Source: Phocoenobacter atlanticus subsp. cyclopteri | GTDB taxonomy: Bacteria; Pseudomonadota; Gammaproteobacteria; Enterobacterales; Pasteurellaceae | Direction of reading: 5' to 3' | DNA: 64,000 nucleotides | Assembly (NCBI RefSeq): GCF_018343795.1 | Contig: NZ_CP074346.1 | Location: 1,364,001-1,428,000, forward strand | The notes under the pieces: generated by a model | What the model saw: only the letters and a program-made list of their open reading frames with translations | The model's database searches: none | Told to the model about the DNA's origin: nothing | Shown: positions 54,217 to 64,000 of the stretch, piece by piece | How the letters are laid out: every line of letters begins with the position of its first letter | Position numbering within the stretch: the stretch's first letter is position 1 | Made by a program: the position numbers and the translations under genes

Positions 54217-55866
54217 TTATTGATTTTCAAATACTACTTCATTTTTAGGTTCATAATCTGCCATTTTTAATGGAGAGTGTGATTGAATATAGCTTTTTAA
54301 TACTTCTGCATCTACAAAGCCTGTATTAATGAAATCCGTTAATTTTGGATAACCATCTCCACCAGCAGCATTAAAACTTGGAACGGTAAAGGTATAAACT
54401 TTATCATTATCTAATGCTTCCCCGTTAATTTTTACATTATGTATTCCATCGTTTTTAACCGTCATTGAAATACCAGAAAATTGAGGATATGCACCTGCAC
54501 CAACGGCTTTAGGTACGGCAATAACTTCAAGATATTTTTTAAGATCTGCCCCTTTCATATTTGCTTTTACTACCGTATTTGCAAAAGGTTGCACTTTTAA
54601 CACATCTTTATAAGTAATATCACCTGCTTCAATAGAATCACGCACACCACCAGAGTTCATAATTCCTACATCAGCCTGTACTTTTTCTTTTTGAGCGGTT
54701 GCAATTAAACGCCCTAAATTAGTTTGCTGTGTTCTAACAATGTCTCTATCTCCAATTAATTTTGCATCACTTTGACCAATTTTTACATTCAGTGCTTTTT
54801 CCCCTTTTTCTTGATATGGAGTGAGGAAACTTAACATTTCTTGATCTTCTTTGATTTCATCCGCCACTAATTGACGTACTTTTTTACCATCAATTTTTAC
54901 TTTTTTCTTCAAGTTCACAGGAATCAGTTTGTACTCATTGAGTACTAATTTACCCTCTTTAAAATTGAAATCTGCTCGCCCTACATATTTACCCCATTCG
55001 TGCGCTTGCACAATCCAAGTCCCATTTTGTCTATCAGGACGACAATCTTTGCCTGGTTTAAAGTTTGGATCGTAAGTTTCTAGATTTGGTTCCATACACA
55101 CAGGATTTTGTGAGTGTCCACCAATAATCATATCTAAATAACCTTCAGGTAATGAACGAGCTAAAGTTACATCGCCTGGTGCATTAATACCGTAATTTGC
55201 ATTTTGATAATGCCCCATATGAGTAATAGCAAAAATCAAATCAGGCTTTTCGGCTTGCTTAATTTCAGGTATTAACTGTTTAATAACTTCAACTGGACTA
55301 CGAAACTCTAAACCTGAAATATACTCAGGATTTCCTATTTTCATTGTATCTTCAGTCGTTAAACCAATTACCGCAATTTTTACCCCACCTTTAATAAAGA
55401 TTTGATAAGGTTTAAATACACGTTCACCCGTTTTCTTATCATAAATATTGGCAGCTAAGAAAGGAAAGTTTGCCCAGTTTTGTTGTTTTTTCAAAACACT
55501 TAACGGATTATCAAACTCATGATTACCTAATGCCATTGCATCATAACCAAGTTTTGTCATTCCTTTAAAATCAGGTTCTGCATTTTGCATATCTGATTCT
55601 GGCACACCAGTATTAATATCTCCACCAGAAAACAGTAAGCTATATCCACCTTGATCTGCCACTTCTTTTCTAATATTGTCAATCAAAGTCTTGCGAGCTG
55701 CCATACCGTATTCACCGTGTTTATTACGCCAAAAATGACCGTGATGATCATTAGTATGTAATACGGTTAATTCCACACCTGCATCTTTTTCAGTCGCATT
55801 CGCCACACCGACAAACCCTGCGGTTAATGCACTAAATAAGAATGAAATTGCTAACTTGTTTTTCAT
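54217..55866 (-). CDS. ushA: UshA-type periplasmic 5'-nucleotidase/UDP-sugar hydrolase
   Basis: This 549-residue secreted enzyme (E. coli UshA 550) has a signal peptide at about 1-24. The N-terminal metallophosphatase domain has VLHTNDHHGHF (Asp and His metal ligands), GGDINTG, GNHEFDNP, THMGHY and GGHSQ. The C-terminal substrate domain has NAAGGDGYPK. It dephosphorylates nucleotides in the periplasm, which feeds nucleoside uptake and, in this family, processing of NAD precursors used by NadR. It is a single gene with its own terminator. Confidence 0.93.
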   Translation of the reverse strand: MKNKLAISFLFSALTAGFVGVANATEKDAGVELTVLHTNDHHGHFWRNKHGEYGMAARKTLIDNIRKEVADQGGYSLLFSGGDINTGVPESDMQNAEPDFKGMTKLGYDAMALGNHEFDNPLSVLKKQQNWANFPFLAANIYDKKTGERVFKPYQIFIKGGVKIAVIGLTTEDTMKIGNPEYISGLEFRSPVEVIKQLIPEIKQAEKPDLIFAITHMGHYQNANYGINAPGDVTLARSLPEGYLDMIIGGHSQNPVCMEPNLETYDPNFKPGKDCRPDRQNGTWIVQAHEWGKYVGRADFNFKEGKLVLNEYKLIPVNLKKKVKIDGKKVRQLVADEIKEDQEMLSFLTPYQEKGEKALNVKIGQSDAKLIGDRDIVRTQQTNLGRLIATAQKEKVQADVGIMNSGGVRDSIEAGDITYKDVLKVQPFANTVVKANMKGADLKKYLEVIAVPKAVGAGAYPQFSGISMTVKNDGIHNVKINGEALDNDKVYTFTVPSFNAAGGDGYPKLTDFINTGFVDAEVLKSYIQSHSPLKMADYEPKNEVVFENQ

Positions 55867-55977
55867 TTTTGGTTCTCCTGATTAAAAAATCATAGTAATA
55901 AAAATCTTAATAATTTTTAAGATCTTTAGTGTTAAAGACACTGTAACCTTCATAGTGGTAACTTGCATCAATTCCTG

Positions 55978-56082
55978 TCATATAAACTTCACAAAAAGTA
56001 ATAAGGCTTTTATTTTGGTTTGCTTTTCTTCGGCTTTTGCCAATGCTAAATCATCTGTGATACCAAGTTTATTTGCTAACAT
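55978..56082 (-). pseudogene. Fic-family protein, N-terminal stub only
   Basis: Thirty-four codons from ATG 56082 (MLANKLGITDDLALAKAEEK, then QTKIKALLLF) match the N-terminus of Fic/cell-filamentation proteins and then end at a TGA. The catalytic HPFREGN-type motif is absent. The ATG overlaps the preceding DUF3791-type gene by 14 bp. A further open stretch (about 55903-55974) may be unrelated debris. Confidence 0.6.
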
Positions 56083-56323
56083 TTTGATCCTTTTTGGCAA
56101 CTAAATTATCAATATCTTCAAAGGCATTTTCTAATCGCTCACTGTGATACATTTCATACATATCATAAATAAAATCCGTCAGTGCTAATCTATCCCAAGT
56201 ATGTAATATTTCCGTTGCGGTTGTCTTTTTATAATGTGCATAATGTTCAAGCAAATAAATAAAAAATTGCAGTTCTTTTTTCATTTTATGCCCCTTTAAT
56301 ATAAATAGAATTTCTAGGATCAC
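56069..56323 (-). CDS. DUF3791-type small protein (possible antitoxin)
   Basis: From ATG 56323 (MILEILFILKGHKMKKELQFF), or more likely ATG 56284 (MKKELQFFIYLLEHYAHYKK), the product is 71-84 residues and helical. It has the DUF3791 pattern (FIYLLEHYAHYKKTTATEIL, LALTDFIYDMYEMYHSE). In other bacteria DUF3791 genes travel with DUF3990 genes, as here. A role as antitoxin or immunity partner is inferred. The ORF overlaps both neighbours (upstream gene and fic stub). Confidence 0.65.
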   Translation of the reverse strand: MILEILFILKGHKMKKELQFFIYLLEHYAHYKKTTATEILHTWDRLALTDFIYDMYEMYHSERLENAFEDIDNLVAKKDQNVSK

Positions 56324-56534
56324 CTGTTATTTTTTCACATTCCCATAAATCAAAAATAATTTTTGGAGAGAAATCCCACATTTTTAATTCAGTATCCGCA
56401 AGCATTTGATAGGTTTCAGATTGAATAAAATCACGTAGTGCTTCCATCTCACCAAAGCCATATTTTTCAATAATAAGTGAAATCACTTCTCTATCATAAT
56501 AATCAAGAAATCTTACAAAATCTTTTTCTGTCAT
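56286..56534 (-). CDS. Small protein between DUF3990 and DUF3791 genes
   Basis: This 82-residue acidic protein (MTEKDFVRFLDYYDREVISL; ends GDPRNSIYIKG) overlaps the DUF3990 gene by 4 bp (ATGA). It probably belongs to the same toxin-like operon. I do not recognise the family with certainty; the SETYQMLADTELKMWDFSP segment gives no clear function. Confidence 0.55.
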   Translation of the reverse strand: MTEKDFVRFLDYYDREVISLIIEKYGFGEMEALRDFIQSETYQMLADTELKMWDFSPKIIFDLWECEKITGDPRNSIYIKGA

Positions 56535-57007
56535 TTTATTATCTCAAATAAGGTTAGTAAGGATAATGCTTTTGTTGTTTTGAATGTATATTGATCTTTT
56601 AAATTTTGTGGTAATAAACGTTTAATTGCTTCATCTTCATTTAAAATGCCATCAAAATAAAGATTTAACACAGGCATTGTATTATCATCTGCAACAGGTC
56701 CAATAATCAAATCCCAATCGGATAATTGACTTATCTGTTTACGATGCTCAGTAACAAATTTTAACCATTTTTCATCTGCACATTCAAATCTTATTACCTT
56801 TAATTCTGATATTAATTCAGTATCAAATTCAAAGACAGACACAATAGGAGCACCTTTTTGCTCTCTTTTCGTTTTTAACTCTGCCCAACGAGTTGCTTGT
56901 TGCAAACTTGAAGTCAAATAAAAACCTGCACCAAAATCAAGTAATCTTTGATTAGTAAGTAATTTTGGTTTTGTCACTTCAATATTACTACCGTGGTACA
57001 ATTTCAT
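56531..57007 (-). CDS. DUF3990-family protein (ADP-ribosyltransferase-like)
   Basis: This 158-residue protein has the DUF3990 signature LYHGSNIEVTKPKLL, FGAGFYLTSSLQQATRWA (3-44). That resembles the first His/Tyr motifs of ADP-ribosyltransferases. The family is suspected of being a toxin that modifies targets with ADP-ribose. Its ATG follows the tex stop with no gap (TAGATG), so it seems transcribed with tex, which is unusual for a toxin module. Confidence 0.72.
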   Translation of the reverse strand: MKLYHGSNIEVTKPKLLTNQRLLDFGAGFYLTSSLQQATRWAELKTKREQKGAPIVSVFEFDTELISELKVIRFECADEKWLKFVTEHRKQISQLSDWDLIIGPVADDNTMPVLNLYFDGILNEDEAIKRLLPQNLKDQYTFKTTKALSLLTLFEIIK

Positions 57008-59332
57008 CTATCTTCTCTTTAACTTCGCAAAAGCATCTGCCATTGCTGAATTTGTAGCGATTACTTTTTGTGAATTTTTTGCAAATTTTGGATTATTTGC
57101 TGTTGTTCTGCTTCTTGGCGCTTGTTCATCTCTATTTTGATCTTTTTTAGGGGCAGATTTTTCATCTAATCGCATTGTTAACGCAATACGTTTACGTGCA
57201 ATATCCACGTCTAAGACTTTAACTTTAACAATATCGCCCGTCTTAACCACTTTGTGAGGATCGTCCACAAAAGTATTTGCTAACATTGAAATATGCACTA
57301 AACCGTCTTGGTGTACGCCCACATCCACAAACGCACCGAAGTTCGTTACGTTGGTTACCGTACCTTCTAAGATCATTCCTTCAACAAGATCTTTAATTTC
57401 TTCCACCCCATCCATAAAGGTCGCTGTTTTAAACTCGCCTCGAGGATCACGCCCTGGTTTTTCAAGCTCTTTGAAAATATCATTCACGGTTGGTAAACCA
57501 AATTTATCGTCCACAAATTGTGACGCATTCAGCTGATGAATGCGTGTGCTATTGCCCATTAAGTCGCTTAAACTTAACTCTGTCGCTTGCAAGATTTTTT
57601 CTACCACAGGATACGCCTCAGGGTGGACACTTGAACGATCAAGCGGGTTCTTTCCATCTAAAATTCGCATAAATCCTGCACATTGCTCAAAGGCTTTTGG
57701 TCCTAAACGAGCCACTTTTTTAAGCTGACTACGAGCCGTAAAACGTCCATTTTCATCACGGTATGCCACAATATTTTGTGCAAGGGTTTTATTCATACCC
57801 GCCACACAGGTTAAAAGTGGTGCAGACGCCGTGTTAATATCCACACCTACCGCATTCACACAATCTTCCACCACCGCATTTAATTTGCGAGCTAATTGCG
57901 TTTGGTTGACATCGTGTTGATACTGCCCCACGCCGATCGCTTTTGGTTCAATTTTCACTAATTCCGCCAATGGATCTTGCAAACGGCGAGCAATAGACAC
58001 CGCACCACGTAACGATACATCTAACTCAGGAAATTCTTGAGCGGCAAATTCAGAGGCAGAGTAAACCGATGCCCCAGCCTCGCTAACCACAACGGTTTGA
58101 GCTTTCCAATCGCTATATTTTTTATGGGTTTCTGCCACAAAACGTTCTGTTTCACGAGATGCCGTACCATTACCAATCGCAATCAAATCCACATTGTATT
58201 TTTTGCCTAAGGTATAAATGCTGTGAGCCGCTTTATCTGCCTGCCCCGTATGCGGATAAATAGTATCCGTTGCCAATAATTTACCCGTATTATCCACTAC
58301 GGCAACTTTCACCCCTGTTCGTAAACCCGGATCAAGCCCCATTGTATTTATTGCCCCAGCAGGTGCCGCCATCAATAAAGCGGTAAGATTTCGAGCAAAA
58401 ACATCAATCGCCTCTTCTTCGGCTTTTTCTCGCAAGGTCGTCATCAATTCTGTTTCTAGATGCAATGATGTTTTAATTTTCCACGTCCACGCAATCACTT
58501 GTTTACGCCACGTATCCGAGGCTAAACCATTAAATTGTACCCCTAAATGATCACGAATAATCTCTTCACAATAACTAGTACGAATTGCTTCATCTTGTTC
58601 AGGATCGGCATTTAAAGAGACATTTAAAATGCCTTCATTTCGCCCACGTAAAATGGCTAAGGCACGATGAGAAGGAATTTTTTTAAACTGTTCAGAATAG
58701 TTAAAATAATCACGGAATTTTGCCCCTTCAACCTCTTTTCCATCAATCACTTTTGCTTCAAGGGTCGCATTTTGGGTAAGATGATGACGTAATTTAGCCA
58801 GTAGTTGAGCATCTTCAGCAAAGCGTTCCATTAAGATATATCTCGCACCATCTAATGCTGATTTAACATCTTTGACTTCTTCATTCAAATAGCTTTCTGC
58901 GAGGGTTTCAGGTGTTTGATTTGGTTCTTCCCAAAGTGTTGTAGCTAACGGCTCTAATCCATTTTCAATCGCGATTTGCCCACGAGTTCGGCGTTTAGGT
59001 TTATAAGGTAAGTAAAGATCTTCTAATTCTGTTTTGCTTTGGGTATTTTCAATTTTATGGCGTAAATCGTCATCAAGTTTACCCTGTTCTTCAATAGATT
59101 TTAAAATAGTTTGACGGCGATCGTTCAATTCTCGTAAATACATCAAACGTGTTTCAAAGTGGCGTAATTGCGTATCATCAAGTCCGCCCGTCACTTCTTT
59201 ACGATAACGAGCAATAAAAGGAATCGTATTTCCTTCATCTAATAGGTTCATTGCAGATAAAATCTGCTTTGGTTGCACCGTTAATTCTGATGCGATAATT
59301 TGGCTAATTTGGGTATTTAATTCGTTTGACAT
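57008..59332 (-). CDS. tex: Tex-type transcription accessory protein
   Basis: This 774-residue RNA-binding protein (E. coli homologue 773) has the N-terminal Tex helical domain ([20 protein letters not shown]), a YqgF/RuvC-like domain ([16 protein letters not shown]) and tandem helix-hairpin-helix motifs ([20 protein letters not shown]). The C-terminal S1 RNA-binding domain is [20 protein letters not shown]. It acts in transcription and RNA quality control, and its absence alters toxin expression in some bacteria. The next gene downstream begins immediately after its stop. Confidence 0.95.
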   Translation of the reverse strand: MSNELNTQISQIIASELTVQPKQILSAMNLLDEGNTIPFIARYRKEVTGGLDDTQLRHFETRLMYLRELNDRRQTILKSIEEQGKLDDDLRHKIENTQSKTELEDLYLPYKPKRRTRGQIAIENGLEPLATTLWEEPNQTPETLAESYLNEEVKDVKSALDGARYILMERFAEDAQLLAKLRHHLTQNATLEAKVIDGKEVEGAKFRDYFNYSEQFKKIPSHRALAILRGRNEGILNVSLNADPEQDEAIRTSYCEEIIRDHLGVQFNGLASDTWRKQVIAWTWKIKTSLHLETELMTTLREKAEEEAIDVFARNLTALLMAAPAGAINTMGLDPGLRTGVKVAVVDNTGKLLATDTIYPHTGQADKAAHSIYTLGKKYNVDLIAIGNGTASRETERFVAETHKKYSDWKAQTVVVSEAGASVYSASEFAAQEFPELDVSLRGAVSIARRLQDPLAELVKIEPKAIGVGQYQHDVNQTQLARKLNAVVEDCVNAVGVDINTASAPLLTCVAGMNKTLAQNIVAYRDENGRFTARSQLKKVARLGPKAFEQCAGFMRILDGKNPLDRSSVHPEAYPVVEKILQATELSLSDLMGNSTRIHQLNASQFVDDKFGLPTVNDIFKELEKPGRDPRGEFKTATFMDGVEEIKDLVEGMILEGTVTNVTNFGAFVDVGVHQDGLVHISMLANTFVDDPHKVVKTGDIVKVKVLDVDIARKRIALTMRLDEKSAPKKDQNRDEQAPRSRTTANNPKFAKNSQKVIATNSAMADAFAKLKRR

Positions 59333-59549
59333 TTTTATTTTTAATAATTTTCTAAAACAAAACTCGGTAACTAAATATTATCATAATTATAAAGAGCAAC
59401 ATACTGAATTATATTGATTAAGAGATAGCGATCACATTCTGACAACTTTTTGCAATTATGTAGATATCTACGACCGCTTATGAAGATGTGTCTTTAACAA
59501 AGCATAGCGGTAGGATAATTTGATCTTTTTGCACATTTTAAATGAATAA

Positions 59550-60371
59550 TTAAGTAATTTTATTTAAACGCGGTTGAGTAAATATTTTTTGAGTTTCCCA
59601 ACAGATCATCGTTAAATGATGCCCCCAAACACAACCTGTATCTAGTGAGTAAATATGAGGAGGAGTACTATAACCAAGTAATGCCGCCCAATGTCCAAAT
59701 AAGATATTATGTTGTTTATAAAGAGGATTATCCAATAAGAACCAAGGTTTCAATGTGGGTGGTGCATCTTGAGGTGAAAGTTTACATTGAAAATCTAATT
59801 GTTTTTTGTCATTACAAAAACGCATTCGAGTGAATGCGTTAATAATATAACGATAGCGTTCCATTCCTGATAAATTTTCATTCCAAGCAAGCGGTGAGTT
59901 ATCATACATATTTTGCAATAAATATTGATAATCCTCACTTTGCAATAGAGTTTCTACTTCTTTCGCACATTGTTGGGTTGTTTTTAGATCCCATTCAGGG
60001 CTAATCCCTGCGTGACTTAATAAAAAACTATATTTAGGATGTTGGACAAATAGAGGCTGATGGCGAAGCCATTCGAGTAATTCTTCTTTATCTTCTGCCA
60101 TCAATAATGCATCTAATTTATCCCTTGCATTGACTTTTTTTATACCAAGATTAGTGGCAAGTAAATGCAAGTCGTGGTTACCTAATACCGTAGTTGCTTT
60201 GTCCCCGAGAGATTTAACGAAACGCAAACACTCTAACGATTTGTCTCCCCGAGCAATAAGATCGCCAGTTAGCCATAATTCATCTTTATTAACATCAAAA
60301 CTTACTTGTTGTAGTAATTGTGTTAATTCATCGAAACAGCCGTGTAAATCTCCTACGATATAGGTCGCCAC
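59550..60371 (-). CDS. apaH: Diadenosine tetraphosphatase ApaH
   Basis: This 273-residue symmetrical Ap4A hydrolase keeps alarmone dinucleotides low and can decap Np4-RNAs. Motifs are [30 protein letters not shown] and [10 protein letters not shown], with the late FGHWAALLG. The start is taken as GTG 60371, giving the conserved Met-Ala-Thr-Tyr opening and a GGAG 6 bp upstream; ATG 60383 is an alternative. It overlaps the end of the SH3-protein gene and is probably co-transcribed with it. Confidence 0.93.
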   Translation of the reverse strand: MATYIVGDLHGCFDELTQLLQQVSFDVNKDELWLTGDLIARGDKSLECLRFVKSLGDKATTVLGNHDLHLLATNLGIKKVNARDKLDALLMAEDKEELLEWLRHQPLFVQHPKYSFLLSHAGISPEWDLKTTQQCAKEVETLLQSEDYQYLLQNMYDNSPLAWNENLSGMERYRYIINAFTRMRFCNDKKQLDFQCKLSPQDAPPTLKPWFLLDNPLYKQHNILFGHWAALLGYSTPPHIYSLDTGCVWGHHLTMICWETQKIFTQPRLNKIT

Positions 60372-60373
60372 CG

Positions 60374-60988
60374 TTAACTCCATCCACTTTTTTGTTTTTT
60401 CCTTGGCAAAATAAATGGAATTAATAGCCCTAACAGTAAACCGATTCCTAATACTGTGCCTCCGTACATAAACCATTTGATCATTATTTCACGCTGTTCA
60501 ACATCTTGCATAATCTCAAGCTCTTTATTTTTATTCTTTAAGATGCTGACTTCTCGTTTTAATTGTGCATTTATGTCTAACAGCGTTCTACTTTGTTGTT
60601 CTGCTTGAGTTAATCGACGACGGATTTCTCCTGTTCGATGTTGCCAATCACTTTCTATCTTATTCAGTTTTAATGTTAATTCCTCAATTTGTCTTTCTAA
60701 AACAGGAATTTTTTGTTTTGACGGTGGTTCTGTGGTTAACTTATTATTTAAGATCCAAACCTGACGATTTTTTGTATCTTGAATAAGTGAGTAATTATTT
60801 TTTCTTTCCAGAACAATTACTTTTTCACCCGCTTGTACCGTTCCTGCTATTTTATAATCATTTCCAGCACCTTTTCTTACATATTCACTTAGATCATCAG
60901 TAACGTAATAAAAATCTTCTGCCTGCCCAGACAAAGGTAGTAGAGTACCTAATAATATTAAAGTAAATGGTATAATTCGTAAACGCAT
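60374..60988 (-). CDS. TIGR04211/YgiM-type SH3-domain membrane protein
   Basis: This 204-residue protein has a signal peptide (about 1-23), a bacterial SH3 domain ([20 protein letters not shown], about 27-85), a periplasmic coiled coil (about 90-160) and one C-terminal membrane helix ([19 protein letters not shown]) with a basic cytoplasmic end. The build equals the E. coli YgiM type (206 residues). The role is unclear, possibly envelope or cell-wall related. It is tightly linked with apaH. Confidence 0.88.
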   Translation of the reverse strand: MRLRIIPFTLILLGTLLPLSGQAEDFYYVTDDLSEYVRKGAGNDYKIAGTVQAGEKVIVLERKNNYSLIQDTKNRQVWILNNKLTTEPPSKQKIPVLERQIEELTLKLNKIESDWQHRTGEIRRRLTQAEQQSRTLLDINAQLKREVSILKNKNKELEIMQDVEQREIMIKWFMYGGTVLGIGLLLGLLIPFILPRKKQKSGWS

Positions 60989-61008
60989 TGTTTTATTCCT
61001 TTATGTAA

Positions 61009-61035
61009 AAAAGAAAGTGCTAAGCACTTTCTTTT
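61009..61035 (-). terminator. Intrinsic terminator of the pit operon
   Basis: AAAAGAAAGTGC / GCACTTTCTTTT are perfect 12-bp arms with a TAA loop and flanking T run on the minus strand, 11 bp after the phosphate transporter stop. Confidence 0.9.
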
Positions 61036-61046
61036 GTTGTTATATC

Positions 61047-62306
61047 CTAACGAAAAATAGTATTTAAAATATGATAAATAATAATCGAAATAAATGCACC
61101 TGCAGGTAAGGTAATAACCCAAGAAGCAACAATATTTCTAATTACATTTAAGTTTAATGCTGCAATTCCTCGAGCAAAACCAACACCTAAAATTGCCCCT
61201 ACTAGGGTTTGAGTTGTTGAAATTGGTAATCCTGTTCCTGAGGCAATAACCACAGTAGTCGCACAGGAAAATTGTGCTGCAAAACCACGACTTGGCGTTA
61301 ATTCGGTAATACCTGTTCCAATGGTTCCCATTACTTTATAACCTAATACAACTAACCCCACTACAATTCCAGCACCTCCAAGAGGTAAAATCCAAGGAGC
61401 AAGGGCTGTTTTACCCGCAACTTGACCACCAGTTTCAACAATAGATGCTACCGCAGACAAAGGTCCTATTGCATTGGCAACATCATTTGAACCGTGAGCA
61501 AATGCCATTGCACAAGCGGTAATGACCATCAAAATGCCAAATACTTTCTCCACACTTTCAAAACTATCACCTTCAATTTTATCAAAAGCGGATTTTTTAA
61601 AATAAAAATGACACGCAACCGTTGAAATAATTGCAATAATTAATGAAACAATAAAAACATCTGACCATTCTAAATGTAATCCAATATGCTTTAATCCTTT
61701 TTTCATTGTGACCACACACAATACAAATGCAGTTAATCCCATATAATAAGGACCATATTTTTTAGCATTCTCAACAGGTTTTGACGTATCAAAAATTAAG
61801 CGTTGTGTACTAGAAAAAACAAGATAAGCGAAAACACCAGCAACAAAAGGAGTAACAAACCAACTACCGACAATTCCTAAGATTTTACTCCATTCAACCG
61901 ATTCTGTTCCAGCTGTAACACAACCAAAACCAATAATTGCACCAATAATAGAATGAGTAGTTGAAACTGGCCATCCCATACGAGATGCAATTAAAAGCCA
62001 AGTTCCTGAAGCAAATAGTGATGCCATCATCCCAAGCACTAATACATCAGGCATATCAGCATATAAACTAACATCAATAATGCCCCCTTTAATGGTTTGT
62101 GTCACTTCACCACCCGCAAGATAAGCTCCTGCAAATTCAAACACTATTGCAATAATAATTGTTTGTTTAATGGTTAAAACACCTGAACCAACAGAAGTCC
62201 CCATTGCATTAGAAACATCATTAGCCCCTATTCCAAATGCCATAAAAAAACCAAAAATAGCGGTAATAATAATTAATATATGACCATATTGTTGAATTAA
62301 TTCCAT
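61047..62306 (-). CDS. Inorganic phosphate transporter, Pit family
   Basis: This 419-residue inner-membrane phosphate permease has the duplicated PiT signatures GANDVSNAMGTSVGSG near the N-terminus and HGSNDVANAIGPLSA in the second half. About ten helices surround a central cytoplasmic loop. The family takes up metal-phosphate by proton or sodium symport. The DUF47 partner gene lies 14 bp upstream, a usual pairing. Sequence alone does not tell PitA from PitB. Confidence 0.93.
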   Translation of the reverse strand: MELIQQYGHILIIITAIFGFFMAFGIGANDVSNAMGTSVGSGVLTIKQTIIIAIVFEFAGAYLAGGEVTQTIKGGIIDVSLYADMPDVLVLGMMASLFASGTWLLIASRMGWPVSTTHSIIGAIIGFGCVTAGTESVEWSKILGIVGSWFVTPFVAGVFAYLVFSSTQRLIFDTSKPVENAKKYGPYYMGLTAFVLCVVTMKKGLKHIGLHLEWSDVFIVSLIIAIISTVACHFYFKKSAFDKIEGDSFESVEKVFGILMVITACAMAFAHGSNDVANAIGPLSAVASIVETGGQVAGKTALAPWILPLGGAGIVVGLVVLGYKVMGTIGTGITELTPSRGFAAQFSCATTVVIASGTGLPISTTQTLVGAILGVGFARGIAALNLNVIRNIVASWVITLPAGAFISIIIYHILNTIFR

Positions 62307-62320
62307 TACTTCCTCCTAAG

Positions 62321-63001
62321 CTATGATTTAGCCAGCATTAGTTCAATTCGAGAACCAACACGTTGAGCCTGATCAGCTAACACACCAACCCACTCAATAA
62401 TTTTATATAGGAACATCACATCAATCGGATTTAATTGTGATTCAATCTGTAATAATTCTTTACGTAGAACTCGTTGTAATTGATCTGTGTCGTCTTCAAT
62501 GGTATCTAACTCTAAAATCATTTTATTAACAAAATTCAATTCTCTCCCTCGAAAGCCTGTTTCAAGTAATTCATCCATTTCGTGAATAACCTTATGAGCT
62601 TGATGAACGGCATCAATACTACGTTTAACAAAGTAGTTAAAATCTTCTTGAATCTGTTTAGGTATTAGTAATTGACGACCAATTACACGCCCTGCAATAT
62701 CCTTAGTAAAATTAGCCAATTTATCTTGTTGTGTAACAAGCTCTAATAAATCAGTACGTTCAATTGGCATAAACAATCCTCGAGGAAGTTTTAAGCGAAT
62801 TTCTTTTTTTAAATCATCTGCTTGATGTTCAAGTAATCCTATCTGAGCACGATAATCTTCCGCATTATCCCAATCTTCTTTAAAGGTTTGTTCAAAAAAA
62901 GGAACTAATAATTCACAACACTCTGTTACTTTCGTTGAGTGTTTCTGAAGGGGTTTAAGGGGGGATTCAGCGAATAATCCAAGAATATTATTCATAGCCA
63001 T
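62321..63001 (-). CDS. TIGR00153/DUF47 family PhoU-like partner of Pit
   Basis: This 226-residue cytoplasmic helical-bundle protein resembles PhoU (PLQKHSTKVTECCELLVPFF, EHQADDLKKEIRLKLPRGLFMP, RTDLLELVTQQDKLANFTKD). The acidic and His positions of the metal-binding sites are visible. It is expected to regulate the Pit transporter encoded next to it. CATAGAGATGTTCT-type spacing before the ATG includes a GGAGATG ribosome-binding site. Confidence 0.9.
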   Translation of the reverse strand: MAMNNILGLFAESPLKPLQKHSTKVTECCELLVPFFEQTFKEDWDNAEDYRAQIGLLEHQADDLKKEIRLKLPRGLFMPIERTDLLELVTQQDKLANFTKDIAGRVIGRQLLIPKQIQEDFNYFVKRSIDAVHQAHKVIHEMDELLETGFRGRELNFVNKMILELDTIEDDTDQLQRVLRKELLQIESQLNPIDVMFLYKIIEWVGVLADQAQRVGSRIELMLAKS

Positions 63002-63200
63002 AAGAACATCTCCATAGAGGTTAAAAAATCATTTTTATTTAAAATACAGACACATTTTACTTGAAGTAATACTAAAGATCATCTATTAAAATATAAATGA
63101 TTAAGAAATCACTTATTATTTCTTTATTTGGAAAGAATGACGATCTATAACTCACTCTCTTTAAAAATTACATAACTCGTTTTTATTCCTTATTAAAGTC

Positions 63201-63209
63201 TGGTAAAAT
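63201..63209 (+). promoter_or_regulatory. Extended -10 of clpPX
   Basis: TGGTAAAAT matches an extended -10 (TG-n-TAAAAT), 36 bp before the clpP ATG, with no clear -35. AAAAAGGAAA provides the ribosome-binding site. Confidence 0.45.
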
Positions 63210-63244
63210 GAGCTGTTTTTATCAATTTATAAAAAGGAAAAAAT

Positions 63245-63850
63245 ATGATAATTCCTAACAATGCTCTTATTCCAACGGTGGTAGAGCAAACGTCAAAAGG
63301 CGAAAGAGCCTTTGATATTTATTCTCGCTTACTAAAAGAACGCATTATTTTCTTAAGCGGTGAAGTTGAAGACAATATGGCAAATTTGATTGTCGCTCAA
63401 TTATTATTTTTAGAGTCAGAAGATCCTGAAAAAGATATCAGTATTTATATTAATTCACCAGGTGGTTCTGTTACTGCTGGTATGGCAATTTTTGATACAA
63501 TGAACTTTATCAAACCTGATGTTAGCACTGTGTGTATTGGTCAAGCTTGTTCAATGGGTGCTTTTTTACTTTCAGCAGGAAAAAAAGGCAAACGTTTTGC
63601 GTTACCTCACGCTCGTGTGATGATCCATCAGCCTTTAGGGGGCTTTAGAGGACAGGCTTCTGATATTCAAATCCACGCTCAAGAAATTTTAAAAATTAAA
63701 CAAACCTTAAATGAGCGTTTAAGTGAACATACAGGACAACCTCTGTCTGTTATTGAACAAGATACTGATCGTGATAATTTTATGTCAGCAGAAGCAGCTC
63801 AAAAATATGGTTTAGTTGATGAAGTCGTCCACTCTCGAGGGAGTAAATAA
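63245..63850 (+). CDS. clpP: ATP-dependent Clp protease proteolytic subunit
   Basis: This 201-residue serine protease forms the 14-mer chamber with ClpX or ClpA. The catalytic triad is Ser103 ([10 protein letters not shown]), His128 ([10 protein letters not shown]) and Asp177 (DRDNFMSA). The short N-terminal propeptide and the [11 protein letters not shown] loop are typical. The clpX start overlaps the stop codon by one base, so the two subunits are translated together. Confidence 0.97.
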   Translation: MIIPNNALIPTVVEQTSKGERAFDIYSRLLKERIIFLSGEVEDNMANLIVAQLLFLESEDPEKDISIYINSPGGSVTAGMAIFDTMNFIKPDVSTVCIGQACSMGAFLLSAGKKGKRFALPHARVMIHQPLGGFRGQASDIQIHAQEILKIKQTLNERLSEHTGQPLSVIEQDTDRDNFMSAEAAQKYGLVDEVVHSRGSK

Positions 63851-64000
63851 TGTCTGATTTTGAAAAAATGCCCCATTGTAATTTTTGTGGTAAACGTAAA
63901 AATGAAGTTGATGCATTAGTTGGCGAAAATGATGATCATATTTGTAATGAATGTATCGAATATTCTTTCCATTTAATTAATAGTAGTGAAGAGCCATTAA
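63850..64000 (+). CDS. clpX: Clp protease ATP-binding subunit ClpX (partial at window end)
   Basis: The first 50 codons are present and run off the window. They include the N-terminal zinc-binding domain CNFCGKRKNEVDALVGE and CNECIEYS, which recruits substrates and adaptors. The ATG overlaps the clpP stop (TAATG). The AAA+ domain is beyond position 64000. Confidence 0.95.
   Translation, partial: MSDFEKMPHCNFCGKRKNEVDALVGENDDHICNECIEYSFHLINSSEEPL

Overview
The window is low-GC chromosomal DNA from a member of the Pasteurellaceae. The evidence is a Haemophilus-type ArcA/ArcB pair, a trifunctional NadR, a P2-like porin, and scattered copies of the uptake-signal core AAGCGGT. That core includes complete ACAAGCGGT cores, which point to the Actinobacillus pleuropneumoniae-type (Apl) uptake-signal lineage. 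I could not run a search, so genus and species are not named.

Layout. (1) 1-5.3 kb: host genes metNIQ (methionine importer with a three-box MetJ operator), arcB and rplY. (2) 5.3-7.1 kb: a TacA/TacT-type toxin-antitoxin pair between large palindromes, then a decayed fragment. (3) 7.1-33.2 kb: an integrated element bounded by two identical 87-bp tRNA-Leu(TAA) genes in direct repeat. Its backbone follows the PFGI-1/SPI-7/ICEHin1056 class of integrative conjugative element. Reading from the right end on the minus strand it runs parA, dnaB, parB, DUF2857, STY4528-type rep gene, PFL_4669-type, DUF3158, ssb, cargo, topB, small membrane proteins, DUF3577, tandem coiled-coil membrane proteins, hipB, MobH relaxase, integrase. 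No type IV secretion or pilus genes are visible. The integrase, a trimeric autotransporter and several small genes carry frameshifts or stops. The element therefore looks like a decaying relic that kept its replication, partition and single-strand DNA genes. (4) 33.2-64 kb: ordinary host genes mfd, udk, arcA, a metallophosphoesterase, nadR, ispF, ispD, ftsB, metG, hrpA, porin, a GT9 glycosyltransferase, an SDR dehydrogenase, a PIN/ATPase pair, nitroreductase, ushA, a DUF3990/DUF3791 toxin-like operon with a fic stub, tex, apaH, an SH3 protein, pit with its PhoU-like partner, clpP and the start of clpX.

The most unusual material is structural. Between two element replication genes there is a 12-unit, 36-bp tandem array in which every unit forms a hairpin. 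Stem sequences differ between units but stay paired. Each unit is joined to the next by a T6 linker. A second 42-bp hairpin array, sharing the TGTCT[A/G]TTTTTTG linker, is embedded in the coding sequence of the neighbouring STY4528-type gene. The element also has a family of tandem small coiled-coil, tail-anchored proteins with variable 7-residue repeats, separated by CTAGG-rich hairpins. On the host side, a co-directional ABC-type ATPase/PIN nuclease pair looks like an uncharacterised defence or toxin module.
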